A stretch of DNA of 43,528 nt. Source: Amphimedon queenslandica (Eukaryota > Porifera > Demospongiae > Haplosclerida > Niphatidae). Shown here piece by piece: positions 20,477 through 31,439 of the stretch. The stretch is from positions 119,533-163,060 of the forward strand of contig NW_003546306.1 in assembly GCF_000090795.2 (NCBI RefSeq). Direction: 5' to 3'. A program made the position numbers and the translations under genes. The notes under the pieces are model-generated. The model saw only the letters and a list, made by a program, of their open reading frames with translations. It ran no database searches and was not told the origin of the DNA. Positions within the stretch are counted from its first letter, which is position 1. Each line of letters begins with the position of its first letter.

Positions 20477-21715
20477 GTCTCAAATTGATGTAAGAGTGAC
20501 TTCTGGTGAAAAGACTATTATTAATGTTAAAACTTTTTTGAGAGGGAGAGAGAGAGCTACGAAGACCTATCAAAAAGGACCAAGTGGTGGCCAGAATAGC
20601 ACTTGCTACTGGACTCAGTGAATCCACTGTCAAATGGGTGTCAAATGAGTCACAAAGGAGTATAAAGCTAATGGAGAGTTTAAGAGTCAAGAGATGAGGT
20701 GTGAAAGACAAAGCATGTCTTTATCCTGATGAATTTAACATAGATACGAAAGGAAGAGTCATTCACAATTCTGAATTGAACAGAGACTACCCTACACTGG
20801 ATTCCATTGTACAGAAAGTGACATCATCTGGTGCATTGACAGTGGAAGAACAACTCTCAGGAAATTACTGAAATTTATGGGCTTCCAGAGACAGGATAGG
20901 AAGAAATACATTTACATATTAAGAAATACATACATGGAACAGAGACATTATTATCTTTGCAGAATGAGACGTAATGGGAAAAAAACGGGATCCAAGGTAT
21001 TTCAGAGTAAAACATGAACTAACTCACATGCTACTCCAGAGAAGCTGTGGGGGTTGACAGAAATTGAAGTGGAGGCTGGAGGCATCCAAGTGGGAAGGGA
21101 GAGAGACTCATCATTGTACATGCTGGTAGTTCAAGTGGGTGCATTCCCAACTCTGGAAAATATTCTCGCTTGAAAAAAGACTTTAAACGCTACCATAATG
21201 AGATAAATGCTACTCATTTTTGCAATGATTCCAGTTCAGTCTCATCCCCAACCTTTCTCCCAACTCTCAATATTTTTGACAACACCAAGTACAACAATGC
21301 CATTGTCGAGAATACACCAAAGAAGACCTCCACAAAGAGAGTGAAGAATGATCGGTTGAATAATCATATCATCCAAATGATCTAAAAAAGATCAATTTGG
21401 AATCATCCAATCTGCCACACCTCCACAGTGTATCACACTGATACACTAGCTCACCAGCATGCTCACGAAGTGGTCAGACTGCCTATCTTCCATTGTGAAC
21501 TCAATCCCATCGAGATGGCCTGGGCAACAGTGAAGGACTACATAAGAAAGAACAACACCACCATCCAACTCTCAGATGTGCAGTCAGTGATACCAGCAGC
21601 ATTGGATGAATTGACAAGTTGTCATTGCAAAATGATGCGTCAACATGTGACCAAAGTTCAGAATGACTACTGTGAGAAGGACAGACTGAGGAGATATAAG
21701 AGTTTGTCATAACTG
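20477..21715 (+). pseudogene. IS630/Tc1-type DDE transposase, decayed
   Basis: Pieces in three frames line up in the order of a known IS630-Tc1-mariner subgroup. Near 20577-20700 a helix-turn-helix segment reads VARIALATGLSESTVKWVSN. Near 21095-21125 RERDSSLYM fits the β-strand ahead of a catalytic Asp. At about 21256-21330 LPTLNIFDNTKYNNAIVEN gives the second Asp (FDN) and TPKKTSTK follows. At 21488-21540 HCELNPIEMAWATVKDYI carries the catalytic Glu. The last frame runs open to a TAA at 21710-21712. Several frameshifts make it non-functional. Terminal repeats were not identified; an AATAAA lies at 21782. Confidence 0.7.
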
Positions 21716-22106
21716 TGGGTGGTCCTGACTGTAGTGATGTATGGGTGTTTAATTTCCCTGATTTTGGACAAAATGTGATGCAATAAAATGTCACAAGAAA
21801 TTTGAAAACACAACATAGCAACAGCTTAGCAATGTAACCATATAATTTTTGGAGTCATGTGACTCAGAGGTGAAACTTCCTAGAGCCATAGTAGATGTTT
21901 AAAAAGATTGTTTAGATGATGAACTACAAGATGCTGTCCTATTTCTGGGTGTAAAAAGCTCTGTGACTGTTTTGTGACACAGAAAAGACGATCTGATGCC
22001 AAGAAGTATCAGCAGCTAAATAAAACAAGTTTTTACTAGTGCTGCTCGAAGTGGACGCCAAAGTAATAAAACAAATTTTTCCTTTGATGTATCAGACCAG
22101 TTGTAG
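21716..22106. other. Spacer, no gene seen
   Basis: Possible 3' untranslated end of the preceding transposase, then anonymous sequence up to the palindromic block at 22107. Confidence 0.4.
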
Positions 22107-22187
22107 TCTCGCATAGCCAGCCCCTCCCGCTGCGAGGAGGGTCTGGTAGATTGCCTTAGATCTACTTGTTCCAACCGCTGGCTATGC
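22107..22187. repeat. Palindromic block, possible left end of the 7.2 kb element
   Basis: GCATAGCCAGC (22111-22121) pairs with GCTGGCTATGC (22177-22187), and inside them CCAGCCCCTCC faces GGAGGGTCTGG. A related copy in reverse orientation is at 29224-29302. It is either a terminal repeat or an independent hairpin MITE. Confidence 0.6.
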
Positions 22188-22252
22188 AGCGTAATGTCAT
22201 AGTCTATGTGTACTATGAGTAATAATGATAATAGTTAAATAATTCTAATAAA

Positions 22253-23600
22253 ATGGCTGCTGAAGAAGTAATGAGTGCTATCAGTGAAGTTGCTTGTAGT
22301 GTGAACTTAGTTATGAAGGAGAAACCATTGGGAGCCTTGGCCACATTCATTAGTGGCCAAGATGATTTTGTTTCCTTACCAACAGGCTATGGAAAATCTC
22401 TTATGTTTCCTTTATTGCCCCCAGTGTTTGATATAATCAAAGGTATAATACATATTATGAAAATATAAATAGCTATAATGTAATTTTTAAAGGAAAAAAA
22501 GAATCTATTGTTGTCTATGTCAGTCCACTGACTTCGTTAATGATGGACCAATGATCTAAATTTTTGTGGCAAGTGATCACAACAGATTTTGTTCAGGAAG
22601 ATCAGCACAATGATGATGCCATTAAGAAAGTTCTAAAGGGTTTAGTGCAACTTGTATACATCAGCCCAAAGAGTCTATTTACAACACTAGGTATAGTAAT
22701 ATGTTTCTGTCTCAAGTATATAAAGAAAACTTGGTAGCATTAGTAATTGATGAGGCACACCTTGTTAAGATGTGGTAGGTTATATTGTAGCAGTATATTG
22801 TATCATATTTCAATAAAATAGGGGAGATGAATTCAGAATAGCCTATGCTCATTTACGAGAAATTAGAAGCTTGAAGAAAGAGGATGTCCATGTAATGGCA
22901 CTGTCAGCTACAGCAACTAGGAAATCATTTGAAGCTGTGTGTTTAAGATTGTCCATGCCAAATCCTGCTATCATTGGATGTTCTTCATATAGAAACAATA
23001 TAATGTACATAGTCAAGCAGCAGCCACTTCTGACAAACTTCTGTAAGAATACCGCAGATGACTTAAAGAAGTTGGGTATGACTTATCCGAAGACCATCAT
23101 TTTTTGTCGTAGATATTCTAAATGTTCGTCTCTCAGCAATTTCAGTTGTGCTTAGGTCAACATATTACAAATCCTCCTGGTTGTCATCTTTTAATACAAT
23201 ATGTTACTATCAATATGTACACCAGAGCATGTACAACAACTCATAAAGACAAATTCTGGCAAATTTCTGTGATGAGAAAGGCAAGTTGCGTATTATCATA
23301 GCAACTGCAGCATTTTGTATGGGTACTGATTGTCCCAATATTCAAACAATTTATCACTGGGGTGCACCATCAACTATTGCAGAATATGCACATGAGACTG
23401 GACAAGCAGGAAGTGATGATTTACCATCAAAAGCCATTTTGCTACATAAAACAGTGGGAATACATGTCACTGATGAAGTCAAAAGATATATTGCAAACAA
23501 TTCTGCTTGTCGCATGCAACTTCTGTATTAGCAGTTTTTATTTGATGCACATACATCTGACAGTCAAAATTGCTGTGATATTTGTTGTAAAGAGTCTGCA
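22253..23600 (+). pseudogene. RecQ-like superfamily II DNA helicase, decayed
   Basis: Exon 1 (22253-22442) has the P-loop LPTGYGKSLMFPLLP. A 50 nt intron (22443-22492) leads to exon 2 (to 22774), which ends with the Walker B box VIDEAHLVKMW. A 47 nt intron (22775-22821, GTAGGT to AATAG) leads to exon 3 with DEFRIAYAHLREIRSLK, motif III (ALSATATRKS) and motif IV (KTIIFCRRYSKC). Frameshifts near 23147 and 23270 precede motif V (IIIATAAFCMGTDCPNIQ) and motif VI, where the usual arginines are replaced (ETGQAGSDD). A Cys-rich end, NCCDICCKE (about 23570), resembles the RecQ zinc region. Stops also occur in exon 2. Strand unwinding is inferred from family. Confidence 0.75.
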
Positions 23601-24337
23601 TAATTTATTTATTGTAGAGAGTCATAATTTTTAAATGCATAAATTTAATTTGAAAAAATAATAGAAGGAATAATACTTTCAATTAGCCAGCTTGTAACTT
23701 GATCATAATCAACTGTCTCTAGTAAGCGATTCCTAAGTGATATTTTTTTATAATGTCCTGAACTTGTACGTGCAAAATTTTTCACTCTCATTCAATGGTC
23801 ATAAAACCTTCTGGAAGTCCTTTCCATGTGGAGGCTTTGAGTGTTTATCTGAATTGTAAGGGACACCCAGAGACTGGCTAAATACTTTGCATATCTGATC
23901 TACAATTCCAATTGCTTTTGCTGCCCGTTCAATAGAAGAAGGCTGCACATTTCATCCTAGGTGTCATTACATTCTTCAAATGGCGATTTAAATGTTCTAG
24001 ATAAGTCACAAGGCATGTTACATCCCTCTTGGCCTTTGGTGTTTACAAATTGTCCTCTCAAAATTTGAGCAGATAATTTTCCTGAAGACAAGATCTTAAC
24101 AGATACTAGTAGAATGGCAGCCTCTTTGGCGTAGATTTTATGACCAGTTTTAGAAAAGATTAGTAGTAAAAACTTCCAAATTTGCATGATTCTATGCCTA
24201 TCTCAATCTCTAATTGAATCATAAAAATTAGCCCAGATTAAACCAAGAGTTATGACTTCACATGCGTAACTATTGATAGCATCTACATAAGTTACATTGT
24301 TGGGTTTCAAACAAACATCAGAATTGATGATTGTAGT

Positions 24338-25118
24338 GTTGTTCCAGTAGAACTTTTAACATTCTAGTTCTGGTTCTGGTTCTTGTACTGTTGATTTAAT
24401 ATTTTAGTTCTAGTACTAGTTCTAGTGCCATGGGAAATTTGAATTTTAGTTCTAGTATTAGTCCTAGTGCCCTTAGAATTTTTATTTTAGTTCTAGCATT
24501 AGTTCTAGTGCCATCGCAATTTTGAGTTTTAGTTCTAGTATTAGTTCTAGTGACATAGGAATTTTAAATTTTAGTTCTAGTATTAGTTCTAGTGCCATGG
24601 GAATTTTGAAATTTAGTTCTATTACTAAAAAGTTAAATAATTTTGGTTCTAGCACTAGTTCTAGTACATAATACTAGTTCTAGCACGTTTTAAAAGTATA
24701 GCTTTAGAATTGCACTTATATGTAGCTGTAAGGCCATTATAGGTGCAATTGCTTAAGTTGCTTTGAGTGGAGTATGACCTATTTTGTTGTGCATTTATGA
24801 ATTATTGTTTTAGTTCTAGTTCTACGTAATAATCTCATTCTAGTTTTAGTACTAGTTGTAGTACTTGGTAAAATCTCATTTTAGTTCTAGTTCTAGTTTA
24901 GTTCCATAGTATTAATTTCAATCTAGTTCTAGTATTAGTTCTAGTCATTTGGCTCTTATGCCATTTTAGTTCTAGTTATATTTCCTGTCTTAAAAAAATT
25001 TTTTTTCTAGTTCTAATTCACTTTAACTAGTGTCAGTTTTAGTTCTAAGGACTAGAACTAGTTCAGAAAAGCCGTACTTAAATTAATGTTAGTTCTAGTT
25101 CCGAAGAACTAGAACAAC
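24338..25118. mobile_element. Repeat-rich insertion within the DUF6589 gene, 42 bp tandem unit
   Basis: Between conserved DUF6589 coding pieces, 24403-24645 has about six copies of a 42 bp unit built from TAGTTCTAGTATTAGTTCTA followed by GTGCCATGGGAATTTTGAAT. More degenerate TTCTAGT/ACTAGAAC sequence runs to 25118. The outer ends GTTGTTCCAGTAGAAC and the complement of GAACTAGAACAAC are similar, suggesting short inverted termini. It is probably a MITE or a satellite-bearing insertion. No target duplication was assigned. It has no gene. Confidence 0.55.
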
Positions 25119-27373
25119 AATAGATGATAGCCATTGCTACTTCTTCTAGTGTACTGTCATCCTTCATTAATCCATTTTCAGCTGCAGCAACAATGCGAGC
25201 GTCAAATGCATGTTGAAAAAATCTTCACCTGCTACAGGTTTTTTAATGGATCTAATGGAACTGATGTACGACTTATTGAAATTTTAAGTTGTGAAAGTGT
25301 TTCTTGTCCCTCAACAATTCTTTCTTGAACAACCTTTTCCATATTACCTATAACAGCAAATTTATGTTTCAGAAATTAGAAGTAGAGAATTACTTTCATT
25401 AATATCATTCTTCAGTGCCAATCTTCCAGTACTGGTGTCAATCCTTTCAGTTGCTGCTCAGGTTCTTCATGGCCACTTCTAATAGCTTTACCACCACTAG
25501 CATGAGCAACAGTCAATTGGTCGCCCCCATAAAGTGTGTCCCATGCCTTTAGCTTATGAACCTCATCAATATCTCCACTTTGCGATAGAACTTTTTCCAC
25601 TTGTTTCAACTGAGGTACATATTGGTGATACTTCTCCATTATTTTGCACATTTCATCTAGTTTATTTTTATTGAATAATAATTGAACACCTAACATAACC
25701 TTCGATGAAAGGCATATCATAAATATAATATGTACATTGTTACATAGAAAACTTACTCTTGTTGATTTTTCCTTTATATTTCAGAATACAAGTGTGGAAT
25801 GTGCCATGTTATTGAGTGAGAGTCTGACTTAAATCTCTCAACATGAGTGACAATGACCCTAAAACACACATGAAAAAAATTATATGAAGCTAGTATACAT
25901 ACATGTACTTACCATGATATCAATGTCACAAAAATGTTTTTGATTTGTACTGTCTTCTTTTGATGGTAGGATCATTTGTACATCAATCTCACCAGATGGA
26001 GGTAGCTCTGACAGACTACTTAAATCTACTCTATCTTTATTAGCATAGTAATGACAAGTGGTGAAATGCAGTGGTATAATCTATCCTCTGAAAGGTACGG
26101 CAAAAGTTGAAATCTATGTTATTGCCAACAAGTTTCAAACCATTCCAGCCATTAATCTGATTTGCATTAACCATCTCTGTAATAATATTTATTGATGTAA
26201 ATTTGAGGTTATTATCATGTCAATACATATTACCTTAACTGTCAATATTCAAATCTTTTATTATAATGTTTTTGTCATCTTCATTAGCTATAACATCACA
26301 CTAAATAGTACTATCATCAATTGGTTCATGAACATGATCAAAAGCTCCATCTAATGAATCATTATCTAAAATTTTATCCATATCCAAACTAAAAATCGCT
26401 TGCTCTTCCCCCTATAATGTAATATCACATTATATTTTTAAACATAATTATCACACACTTACATTATCATTGTCCCTTTGCTTTCTATGCTCTTCTTCAA
26501 TATTATTCTATCTATTATCTCCATGCTTTTCAACTTCACCATCTTCAAAGTCAATGAAATCCATGTAATCAATCTCAGGTTGCTCTCTAGTATTAGTAAT
26601 ATCTTTTTTCTGTTATTAAAATTGTATTATGTATTTTTAAAATTATAATTATATTCTACCATTAGATTACTAAGTAATTCATCAGACCAATAATGAACAT
26701 TCATGTCATGACTCTCGGAGAGACGTTCAATAAGTTTTAGAGTGTGTGATGAAGTTACCATTAAAGGTTGCAAGCAATTGAAGCACAATTAAAAAGTTAA
26801 TAAATAATAAATAGGAATAACACAATATTAGCATACCTCCTTTGAAGACCCATTGCCATATAGCAAAATAGAAATTGCTCTCTAAACTAGTGACATTTGT
26901 CTAACTCTAGATTTCAATATCATACTTATGATGAGGCACACCACAACCTTCTTGTCTGAATCCTTACTCTGGATTATTGTGTTTAGCAGTTTCATCAAAG
27001 TTTGCTTCATTCGAGCTAATTCAATATAAATGGTGTCCCAGCTAATAAACTTAACACCTTCACAACTGTAGAATCATGATTGTTAGAACAAATTATTGAC
27101 TTTGTTCCTTTTACAACTGATTTAGCCACTTCATTGACAATCAAATCTGAGGTATGTGATGATGTTGCAACAGAGGATGAAAATAAATTCAAGCTTCTAT
27201 GTGCCAATTGTTTTACATTCTCTTTCAAAAGGGTGATTCCATATCACACGACTTTGTACCACATGGGTAGTGAACTTTAACCTAATATAAAATTATTATG
27301 TCAGTTGTATTTCAATTTAATAATAAACTTACAGTAAGAAGTTCATCCTGTTCCAGATTAGATGGTATCTCAA

Positions 27374-27522
27374 CATCATGAGATGACTTTCTTTTTTTTG
27401 GTGGCGAAGTCTCAGCCTCACTATGTCTTACTCCTACTCCAAGGATATTGATCATGAGATGACTCTTTTTTTGGTGGCGGAGTCTCAGCCTCACTATGTT
27501 TTACTTCTACTCCAAGGATATT
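27374..27522. repeat. Two tandem copies of a ~75 bp segment
   Basis: 27374-27449 and 27450-27522 are near-identical: each has ATCATGAGATGACT, a T-run with GGTGGCG, AGTCTCAGCCTCACTATGT and CTCCAAGGATATTG. On the - strand they encode SEAET followed by Pro-Lys-rich sequence in the DUF6589 N-terminus. The copy lengths differ by a few bases, so the second disrupts the frame. Confidence 0.7.
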
Positions 27523-27779
27523 GCCAATGAGATTCATCAATTCTGTTTAAGTGTCTTCCACGTTCTTCCTTCACATCTTCAAATCTTCTGCCTTTTTTCT
27601 ACATTTTTGACAGATAAGAGTAGTCTCTTCACTCTCCTGACATGTAGAGGACACTTTTTCATGGTAAAATTTCTGAGAGTTCATCTAAAATAATTGTGGC
27701 TATTTCTGACACTGGCCCAGGGATTCTTCTTTTACTCAGCACAGCCCTCATTAAAATCTTAGCAAAATCTTGATTGATA

Positions 27780-29060
27780 TTATAAGATGATATAAGATGT
27801 CACATGAATAGGCATTTTGTAAAATCTTGCCTTGCACAATTTTGCAAGATCACTAGCAATAATTTGCATGATCTTACATAATTTTAATTACGTAAGATCA
27901 CTTAAAATCTTATTTGCAAGATCTTTTATGTTCTTGAATTTAAAATGATCATGCAAGATTGCAGAATAATGTATGGTCATACGATTGTTGAAAGATCTTT
28001 TATGATTGCAAGATCAATTGTAAGTTAAAGATCTCACATTATGTCAAGACCTTGTAAGATTACAAGATCATGTGTGATTTAAAGATCTTAAATATTGTTG
28101 GCTATTGCAAGATTTTTCATGAACTCAAGATGATGTATGAAAAAATATCTATTGTTTGTAAGAATGCAAGATCATGTAAATTAGAAATATTGCATCATGT
28201 TAAGATTTTGTAGGATTGTAAGATCTTTTATGATTGCGAATCATGCATGAGTTCATGATCTTGCACTTTTATGGTTCTTATAAGATCTTTTGATCTTGAA
28301 AATAATCCACGATCATGCAGCATGAAAGATCATATGTGATCATGAATATTATATTTCAACAGCATCTTGAGTCATTCATGCATGATCTTGAAATATCATG
28401 CAAGAGAAGTGACGTCACAGGAAGTAAAGGACAACCCCCGATAGCCTTTTCTGGAAATACGGTATATAAAGAAAGCAAATTTTGAATCTAATTAAAGTCA
28501 ATAAACATCATACATTATTATTAATACATTCATGCCATGTTAGATCTAAGCTAGATCTTACTGGATTATTATACTTATCAATTTTAATTAGAAGCTTTTT
28601 GTTAAATCAAACATCTTGCATAATATTGCAAGATCATAACTGATCCTTTCATGTAAAAAACCTGAGATCTTTGTTCCAAAATCATGAATAATCTTAAAAT
28701 GAGATCTTTAAACATCTTACATTAAGATTATTGTGATCACTGGGGATCATGTAAGTTACCATGAAAGATCTTTGTTCCAAAATCATGGATGATATTAAAA
28801 TAAGATCTTTCAAGATCTTACCTTAAGATTATTACGTGATCTTGATGGATCATGCAAGTGATCATGAAAGATCTTTGTTCCAAAATCATAAATGATCATG
28901 AAATAAAATCATGGATGAATCATATAAGATCTAAAATTACAATCAACACGTGATCACTTAGAGCCCACAAGATCATTGTTCCAAAACATGGTAAAATTAT
29001 TAAATGTTGTGACTATGTGACTAAGATCTTACGTTAAAAATCAGGCATGACCTTGCTAAG
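27780..29060. repeat. Field of AAGATC/GATCTT-type short repeats
   Basis: Variants of AAGATCATG, GCAAGATC, AAAGATCTT and CATGATCTTGCA occur on both strands two to four times in most 60-base stretches. Longer units recur, for example AAAGATCTTTGTTCCAAAATC at three places (28660s, 28760s, 28860s). The palindromic core AGATCT makes it symmetric. It lies between the DUF6589 N-terminus and the right edge of the proposed element. No open frame. It could be subterminal binding sites, an expanded satellite or another inserted element. Confidence 0.6.
28410..28470 (+). promoter_or_regulatory. Possible promoter: CRE-like site and TATA box
   Basis: TGACGTCA (28410-28417) is a perfect CRE palindrome, followed by CAGGAAGT, an ETS-like site, and TATATAAA (28463-28470). 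The spacing suits a + strand promoter, yet no + strand gene follows. Chance is plausible. Confidence 0.2.
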
Positions 29061-29302
29061 ATTTTTTATGAGGGAGTTCCACTCCTTATGTCTGCCTGAC
29101 ACAGAAAGCACACTACTGACGCCATCTTTTAATTATTATACAATTAAAAATAATCATTCATCCAAAACTGATTATTACGTGTCCTGCTGTTAATTCTCAC
29201 AAACCAGCTAACTGTTGTCCTTTGAACAAGTAGATCTAATGCAATCTACCAGACCCTCCTTGCCGCTCCCTCCTCACTGTGGGAGAGGCTGGCTAAGCGA
29301 GA

Positions 29303-29985
29303 AAAGCCCAGTTGCTTAGAATTTTTTGCACAAGTAAAAATGATGATATAGGTGAGTGTATTTTTAAGTCACTGTATAGTGTGCGAGTGGGTGTGTGCTA
29401 TGATAATAGATGCACTGGTTATTGTCTCTTCATCTTCTTCGCTGTCCTTTTCAATAAAGGTGGTTGCAGTACTTCATTAGAGTGAAGTATTCTAAAATGA
29501 TGGTTTTCAAATGCCACACGGAGTCGATCGACACTGTCATATTTTTGTAAGACATCTCCGTGTTACTAAAGGCAACATGCAGAGATTTCTCTCCCGGTTC
29601 TCCAGGCAACGACATCCTACCTTCCACCTCTTCACCAATGGTAGAAGGTGATCTTCAAGCATGTGGAGTTAAGGTACGAATGTGGCAGATATGAAGGTAT
29701 GTCTGTGACTGTGGTCTTTATGATAATCAATATAATGTAAGTGCTGCTAATTATTTATACCTAGCTGTGTGATGTCCTGATGGTTTAGTAATCTATTGCT
29801 GTCATATAATTTGACATACTCCTAATAGGGAGAACGTACCTGTGTATTTGATCCACATTTCACTAGCCTTCACTTTTAACAGTATATTTTTATGGCTTAG
29901 TGAATCTGCTGCTGTCAAAATTGCAGAGCAAAGGGTCCTCATGTTATATAGCTATACAAATAGAGTTCCATACATGTAATAAAAA
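29303..29985. other. No confident gene
   Basis: Short open stretches exist on both strands around 29400-29710, including a plausible + strand exon ending at GTATGT (29695), but no family is recognised. The part nearest 29985 may contain the last exon of the - strand transposase described next. Confidence 0.35.
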
Positions 29986-29989
29986 AATA

Positions 29990-31430
29990 TATACAATATC
30001 TTGCGAGCTTTCTGAATATGATGGCCAATGAATGAACCGCCATGATAGGCTTGTCACTCAACATTGATTAATGCCGATGCGTTATCAAGGGACTTAATAA
30101 AGAGCCCTTCATATTTTTCAAATCCTTTTTAGACTTGCCTTTGATGTTGAATGATGGCTCTTGCCTATAATAGAATAGAGACATGTCTTATAGTATGTTA
30201 TGCTTAGATAAAATTACATTAGCTTTTATTTTTATGGTTTTCTGTATGAGGGATGTAACATTTTGTACAGAAGTATCTTGTTGAAGATTTGTAACGGTAA
30301 GCAGAGAAAAGCTAGTATTTGTTGGCCTTGGTTAGATTCACTTTGCAGTGTTGCTATCTCCTGCTGACATGAAGAAATTGCTGTTTTAGCCTCTAGATAT
30401 AAAGCAAAAATTGCATGCAGTGTTATTGTATTTGTGACACTAATCGAGACAGTGACATTCCTCCTCTAAAGATTAAATAATCTTTGAAAAATGCCTAGCG
30501 TTATATGTTGACATGGTGGACAAACCTATGATGAAATTAATGTGGCAATAAAGTCAAGATTATCTTAAAATATCTTGAAAGAGAGGAACATCAAAGAAAG
30601 CTTTAGCAATTACATTATTATGTGGTTTAGCTATTTTGAGATTTGACCTGTCTCGTACAAACTCATCATACCTCTCGCTTAAGGTCAACAGTGTACGTGG
30701 TGCAACATTATGAGTGGATGTTTTTGTCTGTCGATCTATTTTTAATTGATTGTAAGCAATTAGACAACAGTGACTTTCATTAAAATATATTATAATTATA
30801 ACTAAAGGAAAATGCAAATAAACAAACCACTAGCTCCAGATATGCCGTATATATTATAAAGATATTGATAGTCACCTGACATGAATATACGAATATTGTA
30901 GCTTCTATTTTCATTTATCATAAATAATGTTTCCACATATGATTGACTGACTTCCATTGTGACTGCTGTAGGTGTGAGATGGTCTGATGATACCTGTCAA
31001 GAGCAAGGTAGAGGTTGATAAAATTATCTGGAGCTTGAAACACAGAAAAAACGCAGCTGTTTAGGAGAGTTTGGTTTTTCTGTAATAATGATTTGAAATG
31101 AGACTTCTACAGAAGGGCCACCCTTACTTCCTCCTTGTTTTATCCAAATATCATTTCGTGGTATGACCCCATTATGCCAAGTAAGCTGGTCTAATCTGTT
31201 AATAATAATATATTAAGTATTATATTTTTACCGCTCCTTTTCATTTAACAGGTGAAAGATAACACTCCAAATCATCGACACAGGCAAAAGAATCAGGTCT
31301 TATCTCTCCGCTACCTTGTTGTGTTGTAAAGAAAAATGGTACTGCTTCTGCTCTCATTTGTATTTGCTCTACATAATTTTTAAATGAGTAAGCGCTACAA
31401 TATTCTATTCACTCCTCCCCCTCTAAAAAT
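29990..31430 (-). pseudogene. Unclassified invertebrate DDE-like transposase, decayed, multi-exon
   Basis: On the - strand, in order: YSFKNYVEQIQMRAEAVPFF (about 31400), IWIKQGGSKGGPSVEVSFQI (about 31150), FQAPDNFINLYLALDRYHQT (about 31020), IFMSGDYQYLYNIYGISGAS (about 30890-30830), LLTLSERYDEFVRDRSNLKI then KPHNNVIAKAFFDVPLFQ (30710-30580), a shifted HITLGIFQRLFNL and LEEECHCLD (about 30530-30440), and EKYEGLFIKSLDNASALINV with AYHGGSFIGHHIQKA (30130-29995). I recall this layout in a dispersed sponge and cnidarian family whose GDY-x-x-L segment is followed by a conserved SGA; I do not know its superfamily. Introns are visible. Frameshifts and a TGA disable it. Confidence 0.55.
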
Positions 31431-31439
31431 TTCTCAAAA

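Larger units (their letters stand above)
23740..27775 (-). pseudogene. DUF6589 protein, multi-exon, putative Academ transposase
   Basis: Fragments line up in the family's order on the - strand. 27775-27500: SKRRIPGPVSEIATIILDEL and a Cys pair, ICQKCRKKAEDL. 27228-26830: VRQMSLV then AISILLYGNGSSKE. 26775-26658: LKLIERLSESHDMNVHYWSD. 26150-25910: LKLVGNNIDFNFCR, then decayed HH-containing sequence. 25890-25760: VIVTHVERFKSDSHS then WHIPHLYSE. 25720-25412: YGGDQLTVAHASGGKAIRSG and TPVLEDWH, the GDQLT and DWH signatures. 25360-25120: VIWKRLFKKE and ARIVAAAENGLMKDD. 24300-23957: DRHRIMQIWKFLLLIF and RGQFVNTKGQEGCNMPCDL. 23930-23800: SIERAAKAIGIVDQICKVF. Introns of 48-50 nt are visible, for example 26610-26657. 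A TGA at about 24228 and several shifts disable it. Confidence 0.75.
22107..29302. mobile_element. Proposed Academ-type DNA transposon with helicase and DUF6589 genes
   Basis: A RecQ-like helicase (+, 22253-23600) and a DUF6589 protein (-, 27775-23740) converge. Related sequences lie in opposite orientation at the outer edges (22107-22171 and 29224-29302); both start TCTCGC(A/T)TAGCCAGCC read inward and share GGGTCTGGTAGATTGC and TAGATCTACTTGTTC. From memory, the Academ superfamily has a lineage with a superfamily II helicase (AcademH), and DUF6589 matches what I know of its transposase. The left block is also a palindrome on its own, so the edge match could be two copies of an unrelated small repeat. 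No target duplication could be assigned. Both genes are broken. Confidence 0.5.

Noticed and set aside
20194..20711. Short open frames before the IS630-type transposase
   Set aside because: No motifs, AT-driven composition, and the - strand one is opposite the transposase N-terminus.
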